DNA from: Salinispirillum marinum
GTDB lineage: Bacteria > Pseudomonadota > Gammaproteobacteria > Pseudomonadales > Natronospirillaceae
Reading direction: 5' to 3' (one strand)
NCBI RefSeq assembly: GCF_042651565.1
Contig: NZ_JBHSDF010000004.1
DNA length: 64,000 nucleotides
This document shows, one piece after another, positions 53,267 through 60,983 of this stretch. Numbering within the stretch: position 1 is the first letter of the stretch; each line of letters begins with the position of its first letter. Under the pieces are notes generated by a model, which was not told where the DNA came from, made no database searches, and worked only from the letters and a program-made list of their open reading frames with translations. Made by a program: the position numbers and the translations under genes.

Positions 53267-54448
53267 ATGTTCATACCAACCACTCATCAAAATATTCACC
53301 GGCGACTAACATTGGCTGCTATTCCACTCCTGCTCGGCCTCAGTACGCTGAGTGGAGGGGTAGACTGGCGGATCGAGTTAGACCAATCGCTCAAAGCCAC
53401 CCAAGCTGGCGCGGATGACCTGCCACTCGGCGCGCGTGATGACGTGACCACGAACACCGTGCTGAACGGGCAAGTCAGCCACAGCGGGGCTTTGGTACGC
53501 TTGCGCCTAAGAGATACCGATGCTGGCTGGCATTTAACCGTACCCGAAGCCTTTTACGATGCCTCGGCCGGGTCGTTTGAACTGACCGTTGGCCGCAAAT
53601 CGCTGCCATGGGACTATGGTTTCTTTGCCGCACCGATAAACTGGTTAGGGCCAAACGCGCAGGAACAGCATTACGAAGCGCGTCCATTGGCATTGGCAGA
53701 AATGTATGCCGGGCTGAATGTTTGGCAAGCCGCTTGCGCCCCGGAACAACAAGATAATAACGCAATTTGTGTGCTGCGCGCTGAAGGCTTCACCCGTCTG
53801 TTCGACTGGCAATTCTTGGCGGGATACGATGGTGAATTGCGTTTTGGCGCCGGTCTTTATTGGCTGGCACATGATTCGTTGGCGGTGCGCTTTTCAGGGG
53901 CTTGGATGGCCGATGCACAGGCCACAGAATGGCAACCGGGAGCGCTGGTAAACGGCTACCTTACTGCCGATCCACTGCAAACGACTCAAACTGACCGCTC
54001 CGAGGTGCTGCTCGGCCTGACGTGGACCCACGCCCAAGGCACGGAGGCTTTGTTGGAACACCATTGGGACAGTACAGCCCTAAGCCGCCGCGACTGGCAG
54101 GATGTGCAAACGCAACTCAAACGTTTGGATGAACAGCCGGAACCCGCCGCCGGACTGCGCGCCGGCAACCTAGGTTGGCTGGCACAGGCCGCAGGCTTAG
54201 AACCCATGGTGGAACACCGCACCCTCATTCGTTTATCACAGACATGGAATGACTGGACATGGCGCGCCACAGGCTTGAGCTTTTTGACCGATAACACCCC
54301 GACGTGGCTCACCGAGCTGAGTGCAGATTATCAGTGGAACCCTGTTGCCACCGTCAGCGCCGACTGGCGTTACCACGACAACAACGGCGTACTGGCGGAT
54401 TTAGGGCATGTGTTCGAGCTAACGTTGAATGTGCAGACGGGGGGTTAG
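53267..54448 (+). CDS. Predicted outer-membrane beta-barrel protein of the ABC/LolA-like operon
   Basis: The protein has 393 residues from the ATG at 53267, with AAGGA upstream; an in-frame TTG lies at 53246. After a signal-like segment (LTLAAIPLLLGLSTLSGG) the chain shows repeated amphipathic strands: VDWRIELDQSLKATQ, GSFELTVGRKSLPWDYGFF, FDWQFLAGYDGELRFGAGLY, WTWRATGLSFLTDN and FELTLNVQTGG at the end. The GRKSLPWDYGFF segment recalls porin-like or DUF1302-type barrels. I recognise no precise family. It is probably the outer-membrane destination or channel of the system encoded upstream. Confidence 0.65.
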   Translation: MFIPTTHQNIHRRLTLAAIPLLLGLSTLSGGVDWRIELDQSLKATQAGADDLPLGARDDVTTNTVLNGQVSHSGALVRLRLRDTDAGWHLTVPEAFYDASAGSFELTVGRKSLPWDYGFFAAPINWLGPNAQEQHYEARPLALAEMYAGLNVWQAACAPEQQDNNAICVLRAEGFTRLFDWQFLAGYDGELRFGAGLYWLAHDSLAVRFSGAWMADAQATEWQPGALVNGYLTADPLQTTQTDRSEVLLGLTWTHAQGTEALLEHHWDSTALSRRDWQDVQTQLKRLDEQPEPAAGLRAGNLGWLAQAAGLEPMVEHRTLIRLSQTWNDWTWRATGLSFLTDNTPTWLTELSADYQWNPVATVSADWRYHDNNGVLADLGHVFELTLNVQTGG

Positions 54449-54456
54449 TTTGTTCT

Positions 54457-54621
54457 TCATCGTATTCGGTAGGCCGGGTCATAGCCTTCTGCAGATTCTC
54501 GTAACCCGATCACGTAGCCGGGTATATTCAACACCTGAGGCACCAAAACTGCAACCAACGCGGCAATGCTAGCGCACCACACATCTCTTTTGGATTTCAT
54601 CCAAACCACTCGCAAGTACAT
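54457..54621 (-). CDS. Possible small membrane protein (54 aa)
   Basis: The frame runs from an ATG at 54621, with AAGGA seven bases upstream, to a TGA at 54457-54459. It starts MYLRVVWMKSKRDVW, has one hydrophobic helix (CASIAALVAVLVPQVLNIPG), then YVIGLRESAEGYDPAYRIR. A positive N-terminus, a single helix and a polar tail are plausible for a small inner-membrane protein. An ATG at 54636 would add five residues. It lies in the 470-bp gap between the barrel gene and rlmE. Expression and conservation are unknown. Confidence 0.35.
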   Translation of the reverse strand: MYLRVVWMKSKRDVWCASIAALVAVLVPQVLNIPGYVIGLRESAEGYDPAYRIR

Positions 54622-54711
54622 CAGCATTTCCTTCATGTGTACTTAATCAGTGTCTATGCCGCTTTAGTGATCGATAAAAAATCCAACGGTTTGTGTTCCT
54701 GCACCATGCGA

Positions 54712-54895
54712 GGATGGTCTATGGGTGGGGTTGCAGCGGACGTGCAAGCGCATGGATGCGCTTGTCGAGCCTACAAGGACAAATTCGTCATGAACGAATT
54801 TGCACGACCGCGGGGAGCCCGAAGGGTCAGGCACATGGATGTGTCTGATAGGGTATCCACGGCATTCCGCGAAACGCCCTAACCATAGACATTCC
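54712..54895. repeat. MITE-like element: imperfect terminal inverted repeats around three hairpins
   Basis: GGATGGTCTATGG (54712-54724) and CCATAGACATTCC (54883-54895) are inverted copies matching at 11 of 13 positions. Between them lie three tight stems: CAAGCGCAT/ATGCGCTTG (54745-54764), CAAATTCGT/ACGAATTTG (54780-54802) and TCAGGCACAT/ATGTGTCTGA (54827-54848). The first and third have a GG turn within CATGGATG. A fourth stem, GTCACTC/GAGTGAC (54903-54919), abuts the rlmE stop. No open frame fits the element. It is either a non-autonomous mobile repeat or a structured RNA. Confidence 0.6.
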
Positions 54896-54918
54896 AAGCC
54901 CTGTCACTCGTTGAGTGA

Positions 54919-55536
54919 CTAACGAAACCCCTTACCCACCAGATAAACTTCACGCGACCGCGCGCGCGAAGACTCCGGTTTGCGAATCACCACCTTCTCA
55001 AAGGAAGTCCGCAGGTCTTTCAAGTATTCGTCGTACCCCACACCCTGAAACACTTTGGCCACATAACTGCCTTTTGGCTTCAACACTTGGCGTGCCATAT
55101 CCAGCGCCAGTTCCACCAAATACATCGATGACGCCTGATCGGCCGCATCCACGCCACTGATGTTGGGCGCCATATCAGAAATGACCACATCGACCGGCGC
55201 ACCGTTTACCACCCCCATGATCTCGTCAAACACGCTCTCTTCGGTGAAATCGCCCTGAATAAACTCAACCCCGGCAATGGTATCCATCGGCAGAATGTCT
55301 GACGCCACCACCCGACCTTTGTGTCCGACCAACTTAGCAGCAACCTGCGACCACCCGCCGGGGGCTGAACCCAAATCCATCACCAGCATATTCGGACGTA
55401 TCAGCTTATCTTTCTCGTTGATCTCCAGCAGTTTGTAGCTGGCACGCGAACGGTAACCGTCTTTCTGCGCTTGTTTTACGAACGGATCGTTGACGTGTTC
55501 GTCTAGCCAACGGTTACTGCTCTTGGATCGTGCCAT
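54919..55536 (-). CDS. rlmE: 23S rRNA (uridine2552-2'-O)-methyltransferase RlmE (FtsJ/RrmJ)
   Basis: The protein has 205 residues from the ATG at 55536 (MARSKSSNRWLDEH); the frame extends upstream without resemblance to the family. The SAM site is VMDLGSAPGGWSQVAA. The K-D-K-E catalytic tetrad is present in SRASYKLLEI, VISDMAPNISG, YVAKVFQG and RSREVYLVGKGFR. It methylates U2552 in the A-loop of 50S subunits. The usual downstream ftsH gene is absent here. Confidence 0.95.
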   Translation of the reverse strand: MARSKSSNRWLDEHVNDPFVKQAQKDGYRSRASYKLLEINEKDKLIRPNMLVMDLGSAPGGWSQVAAKLVGHKGRVVASDILPMDTIAGVEFIQGDFTEESVFDEIMGVVNGAPVDVVISDMAPNISGVDAADQASSMYLVELALDMARQVLKPKGSYVAKVFQGVGYDEYLKDLRTSFEKVVIRKPESSRARSREVYLVGKGFR

Positions 55537-55878
55537 TGGGAGTCTGTTACCAAAGAAATGTGCCGGTATTGTAATTTGTTGCAAGGATAGGTGCCAGTTC
55601 GGCCAGAGGGCTAGCCTCCTACAAAGCCCCCACGTACAATGCATCTCGGTTTCCATTTTAAGGAAACATGCGAAACCCCAGAGGCGAAGATCTGGCTAGG
55701 CAAAAATGTCAGAAAACGCGCAGCTTACTTAACGTAGGTATTCGTTTCACTCACCCTACGGGCCGACCCTTGGTCGTTCTGGCGAGCCAGTGAGCATTTG
55801 AGGACATTTTTAACAACGCCAGATTGAGAAAAGGGGGTTTTATATACCTTTGTCGCTAAATACCGACCAGGAAGCACC
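55537..55878. other. 342-bp intergenic region with palindromes, no gene
   Basis: Near 55598-55623 lies TTCGGCCAGAGGGCTAGCCT, then CCTACA, an imperfect palindrome of the type seen as short dispersed repeats. At 55764-55776 CGACC-CTT-GGTCG is a tight hairpin. From about 55783 to 55840 the sequence (GAGCCAGTGAGCATTTGAGG, then AACAACGCCAGATTGAG) looks constrained rather than random, but no good frame covers it. The divergent promoters of rlmE and the FAD oxidoreductase must lie here. AGGA precedes the oxidoreductase start. Confidence 0.4.
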
Positions 55879-57519
55879 ATGATCCGCATGACCGAACTCG
55901 CGTTACCGCTCGACCACCCTGCCGAGGCATTGCGCGCAGCCATCGTTGCACGCCTTGACATCGCGGACACAGACCTGCTGGACTTCACTGTATTCAAGCG
56001 CAGTTACGATGCGCGCAAGAAAAACACTGAAATCACCTTTGTGTATATCATTGATGCCACGGTTGCCGACGAAGCGGCGGTTCTGGAACGCTTCACCAAA
56101 GACCGCCACGTCAACCGTGCCCCCGACACCGCGTATTATCCCGTCGCGCAGGCTCCTGCTGAATTGACCGAGCGCCCGGTGATCATCGGCTTTGGCCCCT
56201 GTGGTTTGTTCGCGGCGCTGATTTTGGCGCAAATGGGCTTTAAACCGATAGTGCTGGAACGCGGTAAAGACGTGCGCAAACGCACAAAAGACACCTGGGC
56301 GTTGTGGCGAAAACATATATTGTCACCGGAATCCAACGTGCAATTTGGTGAAGGTGGCGCGGGGTTGTTTTCTGATGGCAAGCTGTACAGCCAGATCAAA
56401 GACCCTAAATTCTATGGCCGCAAGGTCATGCACGAATTTGTCAAAGCCGGTGCGCCGGAAGAAATTCTGTTCGTCAGCAAACCGCACATCGGCACGTTTC
56501 GATTAACGGGTGTGGTCGCCAAAATGCGAGAGGAGATCATCGCACTGGGCGGCGAAATACGTTTTGAAAGCAAAATTACCGACCTGCACATTGAAGATCA
56601 ACGCGTCACCGGTGTATCACTCGCCACTGGCGAACGCATCGACAGCCGTTACGTGGTGTTGGCCGTGGGGCACAGCGCGCGCGATACTTTCCGTATGCTG
56701 CACCGCAACGGCGTGTACATCGAGCCAAAACCCTTTGCCATCGGCTTCCGCATTGAGCACCCGCAATCACTGATCGACCATGCCCGCTTGGGCAAATACG
56801 CCGGACACCCTGAACTGGGCGCCGCAGATTACAAGCTGGTGTACCATGCCAAAAATGGCCGTGCCGTCTATAGCTTCTGCATGTGCCCCGGTGGAACGGT
56901 CGTGGCTGCCACCTCGGAAGTTGGCCGGGTGGTGACGAACGGCATGAGCCAGTATTCACGCAACGAGCGCAACGCTAACGCCGGCATCGTGGTCAATATC
57001 GACCCCGAAAAAGACTTCCCCGGAGGCCCCTTGGCGGGCATGGAATTCCAAGAACAACTCGAAAGCCAAGCCTATACGCTCGGCGGCAGCGACTATTGTG
57101 CACCCGCCCAGTTGGTCGGTGACTTTATTGCGGGCAAGCCCTCACAGGCCTTAGGTGAAGTCGAGCCGTCCTACAAACCGGGCGTGAAACTCGGTGACCT
57201 CGCACCGTCCCTACCCGAATACGCCATCACCGCGATCCGCGAAGCACTACCCGCCTTCGGTAAACAGATTCGCGGGTTTGACCGGCATGATGCCATTCTG
57301 ACCGGGATTGAAACGCGCACCTCATCACCCATTCGCATTAAACGCGACCATGAAAGTCTGCAAAGCCTGAACACTCGTGGTCTCTACCCTGCCGGTGAAG
57401 GCGCGGGCTACGCGGGCGGTATATTGTCGGCGGGCGTCGATGGCATCAAGGTCGCCGAGGCCGTTGCCAAAGCCATGCTCGCAGACGCAGGACTGAGCAA
57501 TATTGAGAGCAGCGCATGA
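55879..57519 (+). CDS. FAD-dependent oxidoreductase (COG2509 type)
   Basis: The protein has 546 residues. An N-terminal domain of about 85 residues (FKRSYDARKKNTEITFVYII) precedes the FAD fold (PVIIGFGPCGLFAALILAQMG). NVQFGEGGAGLFSDGKLYSQIKD, split over the central part, and the C-terminal GLYPAGEGAGYAGGILSAG complete the signature of the uncharacterised NAD(P)/FAD dehydrogenase family COG2509. It is probably cytosolic; the substrate is not known. It overlaps the following methyltransferase by four bases (ATGA), so the two are translationally coupled. Confidence 0.85.
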   Translation: MIRMTELALPLDHPAEALRAAIVARLDIADTDLLDFTVFKRSYDARKKNTEITFVYIIDATVADEAAVLERFTKDRHVNRAPDTAYYPVAQAPAELTERPVIIGFGPCGLFAALILAQMGFKPIVLERGKDVRKRTKDTWALWRKHILSPESNVQFGEGGAGLFSDGKLYSQIKDPKFYGRKVMHEFVKAGAPEEILFVSKPHIGTFRLTGVVAKMREEIIALGGEIRFESKITDLHIEDQRVTGVSLATGERIDSRYVVLAVGHSARDTFRMLHRNGVYIEPKPFAIGFRIEHPQSLIDHARLGKYAGHPELGAADYKLVYHAKNGRAVYSFCMCPGGTVVAATSEVGRVVTNGMSQYSRNERNANAGIVVNIDPEKDFPGGPLAGMEFQEQLESQAYTLGGSDYCAPAQLVGDFIAGKPSQALGEVEPSYKPGVKLGDLAPSLPEYAITAIREALPAFGKQIRGFDRHDAILTGIETRTSSPIRIKRDHESLQSLNTRGLYPAGEGAGYAGGILSAGVDGIKVAEAVAKAMLADAGLSNIESSA

Positions 57520-58238
57520 AACTGGACGACATCAAAAAACTCCAGCAGAAAAAGTACCGCGCTGAGTTCGGGCATTTTTTGGTGGAAGGCGAACACTTGG
57601 TCTTAGAGCTGCAAAACGCCGTGCAGCACCGACCAATACTGTTAGGTTCCCGCTTATATGTGACCGAAGCCTATGCGCAGTGGGCAAGCCCTTTCCCGGT
57701 TCAGGTGGTCAGCGACAAGCAGATGGCGCAGATCAGCGACACCAAAACCCCGCAGGGCATTGTGGCTGTCGTACCTATTTTTGCTGCTCCCCACGAACAT
57801 ACAGAACGCGAAAAAAACATCTATCTGCACGAAGTGCAAGACCCCGGCAACTTGGGTACGATATTGCGCACGCTGGCATGGTTCGGCGGCTTTCGCTTGT
57901 TGCTCAGCCCGAACAGTGTTGACCCCTACAACCCAAAAGTCGTGCGTTCCAGCATGGGCGCGATCTTTCATGTGCCCATGGAACTGGACGTGCCTTTGGA
58001 TGCACTGAGCCAACGCTTCTCGTCCATAGCCTGCTTGGATATGCATGGCCAAGCACTGACCAACCCGTCATTCGCCACGCATGACTGCTACCTGTTCGGT
58101 AACGAAGCACGCGGCGTGCCGCAAACTGCCTTAACGGAGCTGCGCGCTAATGCTTACAGTATCAAAGGCAGCGGCTTGATTGAGTCATTGAATTTGGCCA
58201 CAGCGGTAAATCTCGCTGTTTACGAGTTGAACCGTTAG
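57516..58238 (+). CDS. TrmH/SpoU family RNA 2'-O-methyltransferase
   Basis: The protein has 240 residues. A short N-terminal substrate-binding domain (KKYRAEFGHFLVEGEHLVLE) precedes the SPOUT fold. Motif 1 is VQDPGNLGTILRTLAWFG with the catalytic Asn and Arg. Motif 2 is LFGNEARGVP, and motif 3 is IKGSGLIESLNLATAVNLAV. This places it with TsnR/TrmH-type rRNA or tRNA ribose methylases; the target nucleotide cannot be read off. It overlaps the upstream oxidoreductase and directly abuts the MATE gene (TAGATG). Confidence 0.88.
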   Translation: MKLDDIKKLQQKKYRAEFGHFLVEGEHLVLELQNAVQHRPILLGSRLYVTEAYAQWASPFPVQVVSDKQMAQISDTKTPQGIVAVVPIFAAPHEHTEREKNIYLHEVQDPGNLGTILRTLAWFGGFRLLLSPNSVDPYNPKVVRSSMGAIFHVPMELDVPLDALSQRFSSIACLDMHGQALTNPSFATHDCYLFGNEARGVPQTALTELRANAYSIKGSGLIESLNLATAVNLAVYELNR

Positions 58239-59573
58239 ATGGCGAAACCAACCCAATCATCCACCAGTTATCTGCATGGTCCTATTATGGGCCATATCAA
58301 CCGCATGACGTTGCCGGGTGGCTTAGGGCTTTTGGCGCTGTTTGCGGTCGATTTTGTGGACCTCTTTTTCATTTCATTGTTGGGTGAGCGAGAACTGGCC
58401 GCCGCGGTCGGCTTTGCAGGTTCGGTGTTGTTCTTTTGCCAATCCATTGGTATCGGGCTATCCATCGCGGTCAGCGCCACGGTTTCACGTGCGCTGGGGG
58501 CCGACGACCAAGATAAAGCCCGCGCATTAATCGCCAGCGGCATTGTGTTAACCGTATTAACCACAGGGTTGATTGCACTGCTGGTATGGGTCTACCGGGA
58601 TGCGGTGTTGGGCATGCTGGGTGCCTCGGGATACACTTTGGATGCGGCATCGAATTATCTCGCCATCATCCTGCCGTCTTTCGTCTTGCTGTCCATTGGT
58701 ATGGCGGCGGGCGGTGTCATGCGGGCCAGAGGTGACGCTCGTGGCGCTTTGTGGCTGACCTTAAGCGGAGCCATCGTGAACGCCGTTTTGGACCCTATTC
58801 TGATTTTCGGTCTAAGCCTTAATTTAACCGGTGCGGCCATTGCCAGTGTATTGGCGCGTATTACGATGTTCGCCTTTGGTGTTTATAAGCTGCATCAGTA
58901 TGGCTTGTTAAGTTGGCCGCGCGCGGCTTCCGTTCGGGCAAATCTGCCGAATATTACCAACATTGCCGTGCCATCGGTCTTGACGAACATTGCTACGCCG
59001 ATCGGCTTGGGGTTTATTACCGCCACCATGGCACAATTTGGAGACAGCGCGGTGGCCGGCTTTGCCATCATTGCGCGGCTACAACAGGTCGCCTTCGTCG
59101 CTTTATTTGCGCTGTCCGGCGTCGTGGGACCTATTGCAGGACAGAATTTGGGTGCCGGTGCCTATGACCGCGTAGCCGAGGTACTCACCGAGTCATTGCG
59201 CTTTGTACTGTGGTACTGCCTCGCGATTTGCCTGTTATTGGCGGTTTTGACACACCCCATTGTTCTGCTGTTTCAAGCCTCCGGGGACGCAGCTCAGCTC
59301 ATACGCTGGTTTACCTTTGGGCTCAGCGCCGTGTATCTGTTCAATGGCATCACCTTCGTGACCAATGCCCTGTTCAACAATTTAGGTGCTCCGAAAACCT
59401 CCACCTTCTTCAACATCATGAAGGCCACCGTGTTTACCATACCCTTTGTGTGGGTCGGGGCGGCATTCATGGGGGCGCCCGGCGTGCTGATCGGCCAAGC
59501 CATCGGCAGTATTCTGATTGCTCTGGCGGGCTGGTTTTGGTGCCGCCGTTGGATCCACACCCTCGCCAGTTGA
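58239..59573 (+). CDS. MATE family efflux transporter
   Basis: The protein has 444 residues with twelve membrane helices. It starts with GPIMGHINRMTLPGGLGLLA and VDFVDLFFISLLGERELAAA. The family features SIGMAAGGVMRARGDARGAL and LSGVVGPIAGQNLGAGAYDR are present. MATE transporters expel cationic drugs or metabolites using sodium or proton gradients. It is the third gene of the oxidoreductase-methylase-MATE run and converges on the DctD-like gene. Confidence 0.9.
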   Translation: MAKPTQSSTSYLHGPIMGHINRMTLPGGLGLLALFAVDFVDLFFISLLGERELAAAVGFAGSVLFFCQSIGIGLSIAVSATVSRALGADDQDKARALIASGIVLTVLTTGLIALLVWVYRDAVLGMLGASGYTLDAASNYLAIILPSFVLLSIGMAAGGVMRARGDARGALWLTLSGAIVNAVLDPILIFGLSLNLTGAAIASVLARITMFAFGVYKLHQYGLLSWPRAASVRANLPNITNIAVPSVLTNIATPIGLGFITATMAQFGDSAVAGFAIIARLQQVAFVALFALSGVVGPIAGQNLGAGAYDRVAEVLTESLRFVLWYCLAICLLLAVLTHPIVLLFQASGDAAQLIRWFTFGLSAVYLFNGITFVTNALFNNLGAPKTSTFFNIMKATVFTIPFVWVGAAFMGAPGVLIGQAIGSILIALAGWFWCRRWIHTLAS

Positions 59574-59600
59574 ACTCGTTGTCGCGCTGGCTAGAACATA

Positions 59601-60983
59601 TCAATCGTCCTTATATTCTTGCTTCTCCAAGCCGTGTTTACGCATCTTGTCGTACAGGGTTTTACGCGGTAGACCTAAGTCAGCCATGGTGCCTTTGATG
59701 GAGCCTTTCTGGCGCACTAAAGCCTGTTCAACAAGGGTTTTCTCAAAGCGATCGAGCTGTTCGGGCAAGGTCATAAATCCGGGGTTGCTTTCGTTGGTGA
59801 TGATGCGTTCGAATTCAAAAGAACCGCTTTCGCCCATCAACACATAGCGCTCGGCCAAGTTGCGCAATTCGCGCACATTGCCCGGCCATTCGTAGTTCAG
59901 CAGGCTATGCATGCGTTCGGCGCTCAGCGGCGACACTTCGCGTTTGTACTGGGCGCTGGCGACCAAGCAGAAGTGTTGCCATAGCAAGGGGATGTCATCC
60001 TTCCGTTCCCGCAATGGGGGGATATCCACCCGTACCACATTCAGGCGGTAATAGAGGTCTTCCCGGAAGATACCCTCGTTCGCCAATTCACGCAGGTCTA
60101 CTTTGGTGGCGGCCAAAATACGCAAATCCAGGTCCACCAACACATTGGAGCCAAGACGTTCCAATTTACGCTCTTCCAGCACACGCAATAACCGAACCTG
60201 CATGGCCATGGGCATACTTTCAATTTCATCCAGAAACAACGTACCACCATTGGCATGCTCCAGCTTGCCGATGCGTTGTGCCTTTGCATCGGTGAATGCG
60301 CCTTTTTCATGGCCAAAAATTTCACTTTCCATGATGGATTCCGGCACGGCACCGCAGTTAATGGCGACAAATTTCCCGTTCCGTCGCGGGCTGTGTTCGT
60401 GGATATACCGCGCCACCAATTCCTTACCCGTACCGGTTTCGCCTTGAATCAGAATATCGGCTGCGGTTGACGCCACCTGGGCCAACATCTGCCGGAGATG
60501 ATGCATGTTATGCGTGTTGCCCAATATTCGCGGACCGGGTGCATTGTAGGCCTGTAACTCCATCCGCAAGTTGCGGTTTTCCAGGGTTAGCCGACGCTTT
60601 TCCAGCGCACGGTTCACCACATCCACAATGACATCGTTGGAAAAGGGTTTTTCAATAAAATCGTAGGCACCACTGCGAATGGCATTCACCGCCATGGATA
60701 TATCGCCATGCCCGGTAATCAAAATCACCGGCAACTCACGATCAACTTGTTGGATGTCAGCCAGCAAATCCAACCCGCTTTTGCCGGGCAAATTAATGTC
60801 CGTAACAATAATGCCAGGCCAATCAATATCCAAGTGGTCAGTCACGCTGTTGGCATTACTGAAGGTACGCACCGTCAAATCCGCTAAACGTAATGTTTGA
60901 GCGATCGCCGCGCGCACATCAGGTTCGTCCTCTACCAGTAGGATATCCGCACTGGGTTGCGCTTGCGCTTCTTGAAGGGTCAT
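59601..60983 (-). CDS. DctD-like sigma-54-dependent response regulator
   Basis: The protein has 460 residues. A receiver (12-125, phosphoacceptor Asp62 in IIVTDINLPGKSG) is followed by an AAA+ domain with Walker A GETGTGKE (181-188), Walker B LFLDE and the R-finger region. A Fis-type helix-turn-helix closes the chain (GSIKGTMADLGLPRKTLYDK). The sigma-54 contact loop reads GAFTDA (228-233) rather than GAFTGA. The overall match is to DctD, which activates C4-dicarboxylate and TRAP transporter genes. It overlaps the upstream kinase gene by four bases, so the kinase is its partner. Confidence 0.92.
   Translation of the reverse strand: MTLQEAQAQPSADILLVEDEPDVRAAIAQTLRLADLTVRTFSNANSVTDHLDIDWPGIIVTDINLPGKSGLDLLADIQQVDRELPVILITGHGDISMAVNAIRSGAYDFIEKPFSNDVIVDVVNRALEKRRLTLENRNLRMELQAYNAPGPRILGNTHNMHHLRQMLAQVASTAADILIQGETGTGKELVARYIHEHSPRRNGKFVAINCGAVPESIMESEIFGHEKGAFTDAKAQRIGKLEHANGGTLFLDEIESMPMAMQVRLLRVLEERKLERLGSNVLVDLDLRILAATKVDLRELANEGIFREDLYYRLNVVRVDIPPLRERKDDIPLLWQHFCLVASAQYKREVSPLSAERMHSLLNYEWPGNVRELRNLAERYVLMGESGSFEFERIITNESNPGFMTLPEQLDRFEKTLVEQALVRQKGSIKGTMADLGLPRKTLYDKMRKHGLEKQEYKDD

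Noticed and set aside
55725..55997. A 90-aa minus-strand gene before the FAD oxidoreductase
   Set aside because: Over a third of it is antisense to the oxidoreductase N-terminus, and the rest has no family resemblance or start signal. The sequence may be conserved for other reasons.
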